Below, piece after piece: positions 32,786-41,626 of a DNA stretch of 64,000 nt. The first letter of the stretch is position 1. The number at the start of each line of letters is the position of its first letter. Under the pieces are notes generated by a model. The model was not told the DNA's origin, ran no database searches, and saw only the letters and a list, made by a program, of their open reading frames with translations. Made by a program: the position numbers and the translations under genes. The DNA comes from Pseudobdellovibrionaceae bacterium (GTDB lineage Bacteria > Bdellovibrionota > Bdellovibrionia > Bdellovibrionales > JAGQZY01): assembly GCA_020635085.1 (NCBI GenBank), contig JACKAL010000005.1, forward strand, positions 121,645-185,644, read 5' to 3'.

Positions 32786-34105
32786 TTAAAGATTCAGATT
32801 GTAGTCCTTAATCTTTTTATAAAGACTCGATCTAGATATTTTAAGCAATTTGATCAAAGATTCCACATCTTTGTCGATGTGCAGTGCGGCCTCGATGGCT
32901 TGTTTTTCATAGTCGCTAACCAGATCCGCCAAACTTTTATTAAAGTCGAACTTTAACTCCTTGGATTCGATGGTTGCTGGCGAAAGTATTTTTTTAACAT
33001 CTTCACTGCGGATGATAGGTAAAGGTGCAATAAGTAAAAGTTGTTCTGTGACGCGTCTTAGTTCGCGAATATTTCCAGGCCAATTATAGGATTGGAGACG
33101 TTCAATGGCATCTTCAGAAAAAGTTTTATTTCGGCGCGGTGTTGATTGGCCAACAAAATAAGCACAAAGCTCCGCGATGTCTTCTTTGCGCTCACTCAGA
33201 GGAGGGATGTGTATTTTATGGCCAGAGAGGCGCCAATAAAGATCTTCGCGGAATTTGCCATCTTGAACCATTTTTTGCAAATCTTCGTTAGTGGCAGCAA
33301 TAAGTCGGGTGCTAACATGAATCGTCTCATTGGCGCCAACGCGACGAACCTCACCATTTTCCAAAAAGCGGAGAAGTTTTGGTTGTTGGCTTAAAGGTAA
33401 GGCCTCGATCTCATCGAGAAATAAATCACCGCCATGGGCGGATTCCAGCAGACCTATTTTACTTTGTTGGGCACCGGTAAATGCGCCCTTGGTGTAGCCA
33501 AACATTTCTGACTCAAAAAGATTTTCCGCAATACTCGATACATTGATAGAAACAAAGGGACGAGTGGGTTCTTGTTCGTTGAGAATATGGGCAACGACGT
33601 CTTTTCCGCAGCCAGATTCTGCGTAAAGTAGAATAGGACTTTTTTCGCCTTTGAGTTCTGCAATTTGACGGCGTAAAGAATTGGCATGTTCCGAAGAGCC
33701 AATAAGTCGAGCAGCTTGGCCTTGTTGTGAAAAGCGCAATTGAAAATAGGCCTCAAGTTTATTTAAAGTGAGTTCCACTTCGTCTGGAGTGAGCGGTTTC
33801 GGTAAAAAACGTGTGGCGCCAGCTTTTAAAGTTTTCTCCATTAGATCGCGACTAAGATCTCCTGATATGGCGATGATTTCAGCATGAGGGTGGTGCTCAC
33901 TAATGGTGCGAATCACTTCAAGGCCTTCGTTTTTTTGTATATTGCCACTCAAATGGAGGTCGACAAAGGCGGCATGAATCGTTTCCTCCACTTTGTTGTA
34001 CTGGGTTTTGCCAATAAAATTCCACGGGGTTTCTACAAATTGTCGCAAGGTTTCGAGGACAAGAGAGTCATCATCCACCACTAATAAATTTAATTGTAAA
34101 GACAT
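32786..34105 (-). CDS. Sigma-54-dependent response regulator (NtrC family)
   Basis: ATG at 34105 follows GGAG nine bases upstream and is preferred over the longer frame. Residues 1-125 are a receiver domain (NLLVVDDDSLVLETL; phosphoacceptor Asp49 in FVDLHLSG; PKPLTPDE). Residues about 140-370 are the AAA+ domain: ILLYAESGCGKDVVAHIL (Walker A), GYTKGAFTGAQQSK (the GAFTGA loop that contacts sigma-54), GGDLFLDEIEALPLSQQPKL (Walker B). The C-terminus (LIKLLKISRSSLYKKIKDYN) is a Fis-type HTH. No histidine kinase is adjacent, so its partner is elsewhere. Confidence 0.94.
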   Translation of the reverse strand: MSLQLNLLVVDDDSLVLETLRQFVETPWNFIGKTQYNKVEETIHAAFVDLHLSGNIQKNEGLEVIRTISEHHPHAEIIAISGDLSRDLMEKTLKAGATRFLPKPLTPDEVELTLNKLEAYFQLRFSQQGQAARLIGSSEHANSLRRQIAELKGEKSPILLYAESGCGKDVVAHILNEQEPTRPFVSINVSSIAENLFESEMFGYTKGAFTGAQQSKIGLLESAHGGDLFLDEIEALPLSQQPKLLRFLENGEVRRVGANETIHVSTRLIAATNEDLQKMVQDGKFREDLYWRLSGHKIHIPPLSERKEDIAELCAYFVGQSTPRRNKTFSEDAIERLQSYNWPGNIRELRRVTEQLLLIAPLPIIRSEDVKKILSPATIESKELKFDFNKSLADLVSDYEKQAIEAALHIDKDVESLIKLLKISRSSLYKKIKDYNLNL

Positions 34106-34293
34106 AGTCGTGCTCCTAAAAAAATCTATCACCAAAGAAGTATCTCATATATACTCCTTTGCATGTTGCGAGTTGGTTGAAGTTGTATCAGCTTCAAGCA
34201 AATAGAGATGTTTTTATGAGCATTTTCTTTTAAACCAATTCAATACAAATTGTTTACTGAGTTGTGGTTCTTAGCAAGATTAAAGGAGTAGAC

Positions 34294-35499
34294 GTGTCAA
34301 AAAAAATTCTTTTACTGGAGAATATACATCCAAAAACAAAATTAACCATGGAAAGCCATGGATTCTCAGTGGATTTAAAAAGCACGGCTTACAGCGAGTC
34401 CGATCTTATTGAGTGTATTTCTGATTACGAACTTATCGGTATTCGCTCCAAAACGAAAATCACAGCAGCTGTTTTACAGCACGCAACGAAATTAAAAGCG
34501 ATCGGCTGCTTTTGCATTGGGACAAATCAAGTGGATCTGGAAGAGGCAACCAAAAAAGGTGTGCCGGTATTTAATGCGCCATATAGCAATACGCGGAGTG
34601 TGGCAGAGCTTGTTATTGCCGAAATCGTTGCTCTTTCTCGTAACCTTTGTGATTTGAGCAAGCAAGTGCATGAGGGAATATGGAATAAATCTGCTAGTGG
34701 CGCGCGCGAGGTCCGTGGCAAAACTCTTGGCATTATTGGTTACGGACATATCGGAAGCCAGGTGAGTATTTTAGCGGAAGCCATGGGTATGGAGGTTTAC
34801 TTTTATGACGTTGCAAAAAAACTTCCATTGGGAAATGCCCGTTCAGCAGCCTCTCTTGAAGAACTCTTAAAACGCTCAGACTTTGTCACCTTACATGTGC
34901 CAGAAACTCCCGAAACAAAAAACATGATGGCGAAAGAACAGCTTGCGCAAATGAAAGCGGGAGCTTATTTGATCAACGCGAGCCGTGGAACGGTCGTCGT
35001 GATCGAAGATCTAGTGGCGCTTTTAGATAGCAAATATTTAGCTGGCGCAGCTATTGATGTTTATCCACAGGAACCGAAAAACAATAACGAAAAATTTATT
35101 TCTGATCTACAAGGTCTGAGTAATGTGATTCTCACTCCCCACATCGGAGGAAGTACTGAGGAGGCACAGGAAGCCATAGGCATTGAAGTGACACATAGTT
35201 TGCTCGGCTATACGGAGCAAGGGAAATCCTATGGTGCCGTGGGTTTCCCTTCGATCGAGGTTCCAGAAAAAAGATCTGAAGTAATCCGGGTCACTAACGT
35301 GCATAGAAACGTGCCCGGGGTATTGGGTGAAATCAATAGCATTGTTTCAAAAGCAGGTGCAAACATTCGCGCGCAGTATTTATCTACCAACGAGCATGTG
35401 GGGTATTTGGTCATGGACATTGAATCTCCTCAACATGCAAAGAATGTGGCGCAGGATATTGAAAAGCTAAAAACCTCGATTAAGACCTACGTGCTTTAA
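34294..35499 (+). CDS. serA: D-3-phosphoglycerate dehydrogenase
   Basis: GTG at 34294 follows AAAGGAG and gives MSKKILLLENIHPKTKL, the natural N-terminus; the frame is open ten codons further. The 401-residue product has LGIIGYGHIGSQV (NAD-binding), the catalytic Arg in LINASRGTVV, the Glu in AAIDVYPQEP and the His in LTPHIGGSTEEAQEAIG. A C-terminal ACT domain follows (VHRNVPGVLGEINSIVSKAG). Length and domains match E. coli SerA, which is inhibited by serine through the ACT domain. It makes 3-phosphohydroxypyruvate for serine synthesis. It converges with the 2-hydroxyacid dehydrogenase gene, with a four-base overlap. Confidence 0.94.
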   Translation: MSKKILLLENIHPKTKLTMESHGFSVDLKSTAYSESDLIECISDYELIGIRSKTKITAAVLQHATKLKAIGCFCIGTNQVDLEEATKKGVPVFNAPYSNTRSVAELVIAEIVALSRNLCDLSKQVHEGIWNKSASGAREVRGKTLGIIGYGHIGSQVSILAEAMGMEVYFYDVAKKLPLGNARSAASLEELLKRSDFVTLHVPETPETKNMMAKEQLAQMKAGAYLINASRGTVVVIEDLVALLDSKYLAGAAIDVYPQEPKNNNEKFISDLQGLSNVILTPHIGGSTEEAQEAIGIEVTHSLLGYTEQGKSYGAVGFPSIEVPEKRSEVIRVTNVHRNVPGVLGEINSIVSKAGANIRAQYLSTNEHVGYLVMDIESPQHAKNVAQDIEKLKTSIKTYVL

Positions 35500-36875
35500 A
35501 AAATCTTACCCGGGTTAATAATATTATCGGGATCAAATGCGGCTTTTATTTTTTTCATGATCTCAATCTCGACAGGACTGCGCGAGAAGTGCAAAAATGA
35601 TTTTTTCGCCATACCCACGCCGTGCTCGGCACTGATGGCCCCCTGAAAGCGGGCCACAAGTTCATAAAGAGGCACGTCGACTTCGCGACATTGTTCGATA
35701 AATTTTTGTTTATCGAGAGAGTCTGGTTTAAGAATATTGATGTGAACATTGCCATCGCCAATATGGCCAAACCACACCACTTCAAAGTGAGGGTATTTTT
35801 TGCTGATAAGCTCACTGCATTCATTGACGAATTGTGCCACTTGCGAAGAGCGAACCGAGATATCATTCTTATAGGGGCTGAAGGGGGCAATAGACTCGCT
35901 GATCCGTTCTCTGAGCGCCCAGAAACCTTCGGATTGCTGTGAATTTTGGCTAATTGTTCCGTCGCTAATAATTCCCTCTTCGAGCAAGGTGGAAAAGACC
36001 GACTCAATTTTTTCCGAAAAATCACCGCTGGTTTCTTCCAGCTCAATGAGTAAGTAATACGGGTAACGGGCATCTAAAGGTTGAGACAGTGTGGGATGGG
36101 CCGCGAGAACTTTATCAAGGGCATTATTTGCAAAAAACTCACAAGCCGTCACGACCAGTTGCTTGTTAAATGTTTTATAAACTTCGATGGTTTTCGATAA
36201 ATCCTCGATACCCAGTAAGAGTACATGTAGGGGGCCTGGTGCGCTGGCAAGTTGCAGTTCCACTTCTGTGATAAGTCCCAATGTTCCTTCGCTGCCGATA
36301 ACTAAGTGGCGGAGGTCATAGCCGGTGGCATTTTTTCTAAGAGATTTATTAAGGTAAAGTGTTTCTCCACTGCCGGTAACAATACGAAGACCAGCTACCC
36401 AAGATCGCATCATGCCATAGCGAATAACCTTTACGCCGCCCGCATTGGTGGAAACGGCACCGCCAATTTGACAGGAACCTTTAGCGCCAAAATCAACCGG
36501 GAAGTAAAAGCCGTGGTCTTTGGCATACTCTTGCACAGTTTGTAAGATGACACCGGGTTGCACACGTAAGAGTCCGTCAGGTTCATTGAAATCAAGAATC
36601 TTATTCATGCGATCAAAAGAGACGACCAATTCTTTATTGCTTGCTGTCGCGGCAGAACTTAAACCCGTGCGCCCACCCGAAGGGACTAAGGGTGTTTTGT
36701 ATTTTTTCGCCCATTGGACGATTTTAACGACATCCTCTTGAGATTCGGGGAAAACAATCGCACAAGGCGAGGGTGGAAAGTATATAGACCAATCTTTTCC
36801 ATAAGCGTTTAAATCACTGGGGTCTTCGTTAACTTGTGTGCTTTTAAGTATTTTTTTAAGTTCAGATAGAGACAT
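35496..36875 (-). CDS. FAD-linked D-2-hydroxyacid dehydrogenase (D-lactate/D-2-hydroxyglutarate type)
   Basis: A 459-residue VAO/PCMH-family flavoprotein. The FAD-binding half carries VPSGGRTGLSSAATASNKEL, GAKGSCQIGGAVSTNAGGVK and IGSEGTLGLITEVELQ. The substrate half ends with WFGHIGDGNVHINILKP and GAISAEHGVGMAKKSFLHFS, whose His residues are active-site and metal ligands. This matches GlcD/D-2-hydroxyglutarate dehydrogenases. SerA makes D-2-hydroxyglutarate as a by-product in other bacteria, and such an FAD enzyme recycles it, so the neighbouring serA favours that substrate; D-lactate or glycolate remain possible. Confidence 0.88.
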   Translation of the reverse strand: MSLSELKKILKSTQVNEDPSDLNAYGKDWSIYFPPSPCAIVFPESQEDVVKIVQWAKKYKTPLVPSGGRTGLSSAATASNKELVVSFDRMNKILDFNEPDGLLRVQPGVILQTVQEYAKDHGFYFPVDFGAKGSCQIGGAVSTNAGGVKVIRYGMMRSWVAGLRIVTGSGETLYLNKSLRKNATGYDLRHLVIGSEGTLGLITEVELQLASAPGPLHVLLLGIEDLSKTIEVYKTFNKQLVVTACEFFANNALDKVLAAHPTLSQPLDARYPYYLLIELEETSGDFSEKIESVFSTLLEEGIISDGTISQNSQQSEGFWALRERISESIAPFSPYKNDISVRSSQVAQFVNECSELISKKYPHFEVVWFGHIGDGNVHINILKPDSLDKQKFIEQCREVDVPLYELVARFQGAISAEHGVGMAKKSFLHFSRSPVEIEIMKKIKAAFDPDNIINPGKIF

Positions 36876-37080
36876 TTTCTTATCCTAAAGAGAAGGGATA
36901 TGGGACGCAAAAGGATTCTGCAGACACACTCAAATAACCTATCAATTTTTGGGTGGGCTTTAAGACTCCGCAAGTGACGCCCCGTAACATTTTGTGTAGA
37001 CCAAGGGAAGCGATAGCACGACTCTACTGCTCTTTATGCTTTACGGAGTAGAGCAAAGGGGGTGGTTTTTTTGAGAGTGT

Positions 37081-37488
37081 TTAAGCCGCAGACTCCATTT
37101 TTTGATAGAGCGACTGGAGTTCATGGAACAAGCTATCCTTTTGGTATTCGTACGCGGTTGCATGACGATGTCCTTCGGCCACTTTTTGTAACAGTCTTAG
37201 AGCGACAAGAATGCTTAGGCCTAAAGATTCGGCATGGTTTGAGCACATATCCTCAAGCATTTCTGCGATAACAGACACTTCGGGAAGTCCGTAGGTAGAG
37301 CCGGTTCCTTTCATTTTATGAAATTCGTTTCTTAAGGCCGCGCGGTCTTTTTCTTGCCAGAATTTTTCGATGGCAGCAAATTTTTCTGCAAAAGAATCTA
37401 AGTACTCACCTTTAAGTTCGGTAAATAGGTCGTTGAGGGCAGATTCTTTAGCCGTTTTGTTTTTGCGTCCCGTGGACTTCTTTTTCAT
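37081..37488 (-). CDS. Histidine phosphotransfer (Hpt) protein
   Basis: ATG at 37488 overlaps the kinase stop (ATGA), so it is the likely start. The 135-residue protein begins with a basic stretch (MKKKSTGRKNKTAKES) and then an Hpt four-helix bundle: ALRNEFHKMKGTGSTYGLPE carries the phosphoacceptor His57. No kinase or receiver domain is fused. It would relay phosphate between the kinase and receivers encoded in the same operon. Confidence 0.88.
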   Translation of the reverse strand: MKKKSTGRKNKTAKESALNDLFTELKGEYLDSFAEKFAAIEKFWQEKDRAALRNEFHKMKGTGSTYGLPEVSVIAEMLEDMCSNHAESLGLSILVALRLLQKVAEGHRHATAYEYQKDSLFHELQSLYQKMESAA

Positions 37489-38828
37489 GCGGCATCCTTT
37501 TGTATAGATTCTAATTTTCTCCACTCAGGTAATGTAAAATAAAATGTGGAACCTTTTCCAGATTCAGAGCGCACCGAGATAGTGCCGCCATGTTCTTCGA
37601 CCAGTGCTTTCGAGATGGCCAAACCAAGGCCAGTGCCTTTGACTAAGCGACTTTCGGGTTGGGTCGCTTGGCGAAATTTTTCGAAGATAAGTTGTTGATC
37701 GCTTTCGGCAATGCCTGGGCCAGAATCAATGATATCAACTTCGAGAGCACTTTGTGTGTTCACAAAATAACGTAGCGTCACACTCGAACCTTTCGGTGAG
37801 TATTTAATGGCATTCGACATTAAATTGGTAATAACTTGTTGAATGCGATCGCTATCAAATTTTGCTTCTAGGTCTTCCGGTGGACGTAAAATTTGGATAC
37901 GCACTTGTGCTGTTTGTGCAAGCCCTAAAAGACTATCGGCACAGGACTCCAGTAGAGTTTGTAAAGAGTGCCAATGCGTCTGTAATTTAAAAGTGCGTGA
38001 TTCCATCTTGGCAAGATCGAGTAGATTGTTAATAAGGCGTACCAGTCGGTCGGTTTCCTGTTCGGCAATGCGAATCAGTCCTAAAGACTCACCATTAAGA
38101 TCGCCGACAATGCCGCTACTGAGCAGTCCCAATGAGCCTTTAATGGAAGTAAGCGGTGTGCGCAGCTCATGGCTGGCAATGCTGACAAATTCTGACTTGG
38201 CCCGATCGAGTGCTTTCAGTTCATCCATGCTGTTAATTGCCTTTTGCGCCAGGGAATTAAACGTTCGTTGCAGATCGCCGATTTCATTATTTTCTGGAGT
38301 CGAAAATTTAAACGTGTAGCGATCCACTAAAAAATCCATCATTCTTTGTGATAACTTCTGCAAAGGATGAACAATGGAACGCTTAAGGTATACGGAGAAT
38401 AGAAAAATGCCTATAAGGGGAGAGAGAACGGATAGGAGCACATATTTTTTAAAAAAATCCTTTGCCACTTCTATCTTTGGAAGTGTTTCGTTGTAAAAAC
38501 GACGTTCACTTTCTTGAAATTCTTTAAAACGTTTTGCCTGTAGCTGAGGGCTATTGGCATTGAGTGCTTGAACAATGTTACTGATTGCAATCGAACGATA
38601 TTCTGGAAAAACATTTTTTCGTACTTTTTTAAAGTAGGCTATATTTTCTTTAAGTGAAGGTTTGTTCTCAATCTCTTTGGCAAAACCACGCAAATAAAGA
38701 CTCAGATGGAGATCGTCTTGATAGCGATCCATCTCCTGATATGCTTTATAAGCATAACTTGAAAAAATAAAAGTGCTGGCAGCAATAACGTAAACCGCAA
38801 TGCTGATTTTGGCACTTATGGATTTCAT
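37485..38828 (-). CDS. Membrane sensor histidine kinase
   Basis: A 447-residue kinase. TM1 is about residues 8-27 and TM2 about 128-148, enclosing a periplasmic helical sensor of about 100 residues (four-helix, CHASE3-like). A HAMP linker (SIVHPLQKLSQRMMDF) follows, then HisKA with His220 (FVSIASHELRTPLTSIKG), and HATPase_c with NLMSNAIKYSPKGSSVTL (N box), DIIDSGPGIAE (G1) and KGTGLGLAISKALVEEHGG (G2). No receiver is attached. It overlaps both the receiver gene upstream (1 base) and hpt downstream (4 bases). Confidence 0.94.
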   Translation of the reverse strand: MKSISAKISIAVYVIAASTFIFSSYAYKAYQEMDRYQDDLHLSLYLRGFAKEIENKPSLKENIAYFKKVRKNVFPEYRSIAISNIVQALNANSPQLQAKRFKEFQESERRFYNETLPKIEVAKDFFKKYVLLSVLSPLIGIFLFSVYLKRSIVHPLQKLSQRMMDFLVDRYTFKFSTPENNEIGDLQRTFNSLAQKAINSMDELKALDRAKSEFVSIASHELRTPLTSIKGSLGLLSSGIVGDLNGESLGLIRIAEQETDRLVRLINNLLDLAKMESRTFKLQTHWHSLQTLLESCADSLLGLAQTAQVRIQILRPPEDLEAKFDSDRIQQVITNLMSNAIKYSPKGSSVTLRYFVNTQSALEVDIIDSGPGIAESDQQLIFEKFRQATQPESRLVKGTGLGLAISKALVEEHGGTISVRSESGKGSTFYFTLPEWRKLESIQKDAA

Positions 38829-39190
38829 TAGGCCGCCTTTAGTATCGTTTCAATCTGTTGGCACAGGGTTTGAGGGTTAAAAGGTTTTTGAATATAGCCC
38901 ACACCGAGATCAAGAAATTGCGCAATATCTTGGGGTGTGGATTTTGCGCTTAAGAAAATCACGGGCGAGGCATTTTGTTTTTGTTCTTTGTACATGCGAC
39001 AAACCTCTGGTCCAGAGAGTTCCGGCATCATACCGTCAAGAATAATGAGATCGAAACTTTGTGAAAGAGCTGTGTCGAGTGCCGCACGCCCGTCGGCGAC
39101 AAGGTGGACTTCATGTTTGCCCACGCGCTCGAGCACCAGTTTGGCAATGGTAGATATATTTTGATCGTCTTCAGCAATGAGAATTTTCAT
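38828..39190 (-). CDS. Single-domain response regulator
   Basis: A 120-residue CheY-like receiver with nothing else: acidic pocket IAEDDQNIS, phosphoacceptor Asp52 (LIILDGMMPELSGPEV), Ser in FLSAKST, and Lys in IQKPFNPQTL. Without an output domain it probably acts by protein contact, or as a phosphate relay or sink between the kinase and Hpt. It overlaps the kinase start by one base and follows the two-domain regulator after 12 bases. Confidence 0.92.
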   Translation of the reverse strand: MKILIAEDDQNISTIAKLVLERVGKHEVHLVADGRAALDTALSQSFDLIILDGMMPELSGPEVCRMYKEQKQNASPVIFLSAKSTPQDIAQFLDLGVGYIQKPFNPQTLCQQIETILKAA

Positions 39191-39202
39191 AGGGGTATCT
39201 CC

Positions 39203-39889
39203 TTAAGCGGCCGTATAGTTACGTAGACATTTTTTGATCTGCTCTTTGAACTGATCATCCATTTCTAAAAATGTCCCGTGGATAAGATATTGTTTATTGT
39301 TGTGAGGATCTGGTTGTGAGGCGATAATTCTTACTTTAGGTAATGCCTCGTAGTCCATTTCGTCGATGTTAAGATAAAAATCCAGTCCGACAGCAAGGGG
39401 ATAGGGTGACACAGCCATAAAGCTACTTAGCCCGATTTTTTTCATTCTTAGAGGAGATTGTACGCTTGCTTCTAAGTTGACGTGGGTTGTTTCTGGTAGA
39501 TTGATAAATGCTGGGTCTGGGATACGACTTTCTAAAAGTTTTTGTATTTTATTTACTAACACTTCGGGGTCCACCGGTTTGACGATGTAGTCATTCACGC
39601 CCAGTTCAACAGCTTTTTGAATATCGTTTTTGTCGCGACGGCCGGTGAGCATGGCAATGATGAGGTCTTTGTGTTTGGGTAGGCGACGGATTGCGCGCAC
39701 CAAATCAAAGCCATTGTATTGGGGCATATTGGCATCTGAAAGTAGTAAATCGTAATGATTCTCATTGAGTTCACCAAGGGCACTTAAACCATTTTCAACG
39801 GCAATGACAGAATGCCCGGCTTTTTCGAGAATTTTTTTTACCAGACGACGAACATCAGCATCATCGTCCACTAAAAGAATATGAAACAC
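39203..39889 (-). CDS. Response regulator with C-terminal beta-domain (possibly PilZ-like)
   Basis: Residues 1-120 form a receiver (LLVDDDADVRRL; Asp52 in LLSDANMPQYNG; TGRRDKN; VKPVDPEVLV). Residues 135-228 form a beta-rich domain (THVNLEASVQSPLRMKKIGL, FYLNIDEMDYEALPKVRIIA) ending in a helix. The layout is like PilZ domains, but I cannot see the RxxxR and DxSxxG c-di-GMP motifs, so ligand binding is doubtful. It heads the four-gene signalling operon. Confidence 0.82.
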   Translation of the reverse strand: MFHILLVDDDADVRRLVKKILEKAGHSVIAVENGLSALGELNENHYDLLLSDANMPQYNGFDLVRAIRRLPKHKDLIIAMLTGRRDKNDIQKAVELGVNDYIVKPVDPEVLVNKIQKLLESRIPDPAFINLPETTHVNLEASVQSPLRMKKIGLSSFMAVSPYPLAVGLDFYLNIDEMDYEALPKVRIIASQPDPHNNKQYLIHGTFLEMDDQFKEQIKKCLRNYTAA

Positions 39890-40324
39890 TAAAAACCTCC
39901 CGGAAGACCAAAGTGCTCACGCCCTAATGAGTCTTTGAGTTATCCTCTTTCATCGGAAAAATCGTTGAAAAATTCAATAGAAACCAAGGTTTATGGTGTG
40001 CATAGAGGTGCTTGTTTTTTTCGGTTGTAATAGATTGGATTTCATCCCATTGAGCTCGACGTACATCGAGAAAGAGTTTGTTTATTGCACAATTTTTGTG
40101 AAATTAAGGAGGTTAAATATGTCTTGAGTTATGCGTTTATCAAATAAGTGTAAGAAACATAAACTTTTTAGGGAGATTTCAAAGTGAGACAAATAAGTCT
40201 CAGGAGAAGACACAACTGAAGTTGGCGTGAATCAAATCTAGATTTTCATCAAGTAAGTTCAAGTTTTTTTAGATATATGACGAAAGTAAGGGGGAGAGTA
40301 ATACGTTCGTAGAGGGGGAAGCGT
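39890..40324. other. Intergenic region upstream of an FQNCG lipoprotein gene
   Basis: This 435-base stretch has no convincing gene. It contains a strong Shine-Dalgarno (AAGGAGG, 40106-40112) followed by ATG-TCT-TGA at 40119 and, in the same frame, an 18-codon frame at 40131-40187. A weak FliA-like match lies at 40259-40286. Confidence 0.5.
40259..40286 (+). promoter_or_regulatory. Weak FliA-like promoter match
   Basis: TCAAGTTT and GACGAAAG are 12 bases apart, the same spacing as the matches at 21563 and 52997, and lie about 40 bases before the lipoprotein start at 40325. Several consensus positions differ, so this is tentative. Confidence 0.3.
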
Positions 40325-41593
40325 ATGCGATTCAATAGATTTGTCATATTCATGCCTATTTTATCTGTGGCACTTTTGCTCATGTTCCAGAATTGTGGAA
40401 AGAAAAAAACATACGACAGTGTTGTTTTACAAAGCAATGATGATCCTCAGTCTCTTATGGATGATGCTAAAGCAAAAGCGATCGATTTAATGACAGACCC
40501 AGGAAGTGATGCGCAGTCGTTACAAAGAACAATCACTTTTTTAACGCCACTGTTGGATCAGATGCAAAAAATAAATCCGAGCAATTTGCCACCGGACATG
40601 AAAGACTCCTTGAATAGACTTATTATTCTTATTGAAGATGACATTGCCAAGTTAAAATCTATGATTGATAGTTTAAGCCGTGGTGCTTGTGTTTTTAAAA
40701 GACAGATCGTTGATAATGGTGCGAGCATTATTGCCTATGAAAGCGAATCTGTAGGAGCTGGACAATCTTGTAAACAGCAAATCCGTGTCTGTACTAACGG
40801 ACAATTATCGGGAAGTTATGATATAACCAGTTGTAATGTAGAAAGAGGACCATTAACGGCCACGTATTCTCCAAGTCTTGTGCGTTACGGTGACAATGTG
40901 ACGATCACACCTCGTGGAGGTAGACCACCTTATACGTATATGTTGTCTGCAGGTGCAGGTAACTTAAATAGAAATATCTATAAAGCACCTATGACTGCTG
41001 AGGTCGCAGAAGTTCTCGTGTCTGATAGTGATAAAGCAGTTGTTAAAGTGGAAATTCAAGTTGTTCCGCGACGTGTAGTGCAAAGATTTTTTGTTGGATC
41101 GGATGCCACTGCAACACATCTGTATAGTGATTATATGTTTGTCGTACCCAATTACACAAAGATAACAGTAAAGCTTTGGGGTGCGGGCGGTACGGATGTT
41201 TTTTGCTTCTATGCTTCTGGTGGATCTGGAGCGTCTACTTTTCTTAACTTAACTGCCGGTGCGCCCACCTACAATACTCCGGGCGTAGCGAAAGGCGGAG
41301 ATGTTAATATCGTTGGAAATCAAGGGTCCTTCGTACAGGGCGGCAGTGCTCCAAATGGTGGTAAGGGCGGTGTCAATGGCACAGATGCAGAGGTGCCAGG
41401 CGGTGGAGGTCTTGTATCGGCATCAGGTTCGTATGTTGAAAAAACATATATGCCGGGCGAATTACCCATCGGTTCACTGATTTCGTTTCAAGTGGGTGCG
41501 TCGATTTGGGAGCCGGGTCCATTAGGAAGTGTGTGTATCGGACGAGAAGGTTTCAAAGGGGCAAGCGGTGCGGTGGAGATTGCTTGGGAATAA
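40325..41593 (+). CDS. FQNCG lipoprotein with glycine-rich C-terminal domain
   Basis: A 422-residue lipoprotein (LLMFQNCGKKK, Cys about 25) with RBS GAGGGGGA. Residues 40-125 are helical (DDAKAKAIDLMTD, SLNRLIILIEDDIAKLKSM). Residues 125-250 include paired Cys (GACVFKRQ, SCKQQIRVC) and a beta-sandwich-like stretch (RYGDNVTITPRGGRPPYTY). Residues 280-422 are glycine-rich (SGGSGASTFLNLTAG, GSAPNGGKGGVNGTDAEVPG), as in Gly-rich surface-protein domains. No specific function can be assigned; surface or outer-membrane display is likely. Confidence 0.8.
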   Translation: MRFNRFVIFMPILSVALLLMFQNCGKKKTYDSVVLQSNDDPQSLMDDAKAKAIDLMTDPGSDAQSLQRTITFLTPLLDQMQKINPSNLPPDMKDSLNRLIILIEDDIAKLKSMIDSLSRGACVFKRQIVDNGASIIAYESESVGAGQSCKQQIRVCTNGQLSGSYDITSCNVERGPLTATYSPSLVRYGDNVTITPRGGRPPYTYMLSAGAGNLNRNIYKAPMTAEVAEVLVSDSDKAVVKVEIQVVPRRVVQRFFVGSDATATHLYSDYMFVVPNYTKITVKLWGAGGTDVFCFYASGGSGASTFLNLTAGAPTYNTPGVAKGGDVNIVGNQGSFVQGGSAPNGGKGGVNGTDAEVPGGGGLVSASGSYVEKTYMPGELPIGSLISFQVGASIWEPGPLGSVCIGREGFKGASGAVEIAWE

Positions 41594-41606
41594 GCGATCA
41601 CAACCC

Positions 41607-41626
41607 TAGGGCGTTTATGCGCCCTA
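41607..41626. terminator. Hairpin between convergent genes
   Basis: TAGGGCG pairs with CGCCCTA around a 6-base loop, 14 bases after the lipoprotein stop. It overlaps the stop of the small minus-strand gene. It lacks a T-run on the plus strand. Confidence 0.5.

Noticed and set aside
36895..37060. GGGACGCAAA resembling part of a GEMM cyclic-di-GMP riboswitch
   Set aside because: The other conserved elements and the paired stems are missing, and no gene starts in the right place downstream.
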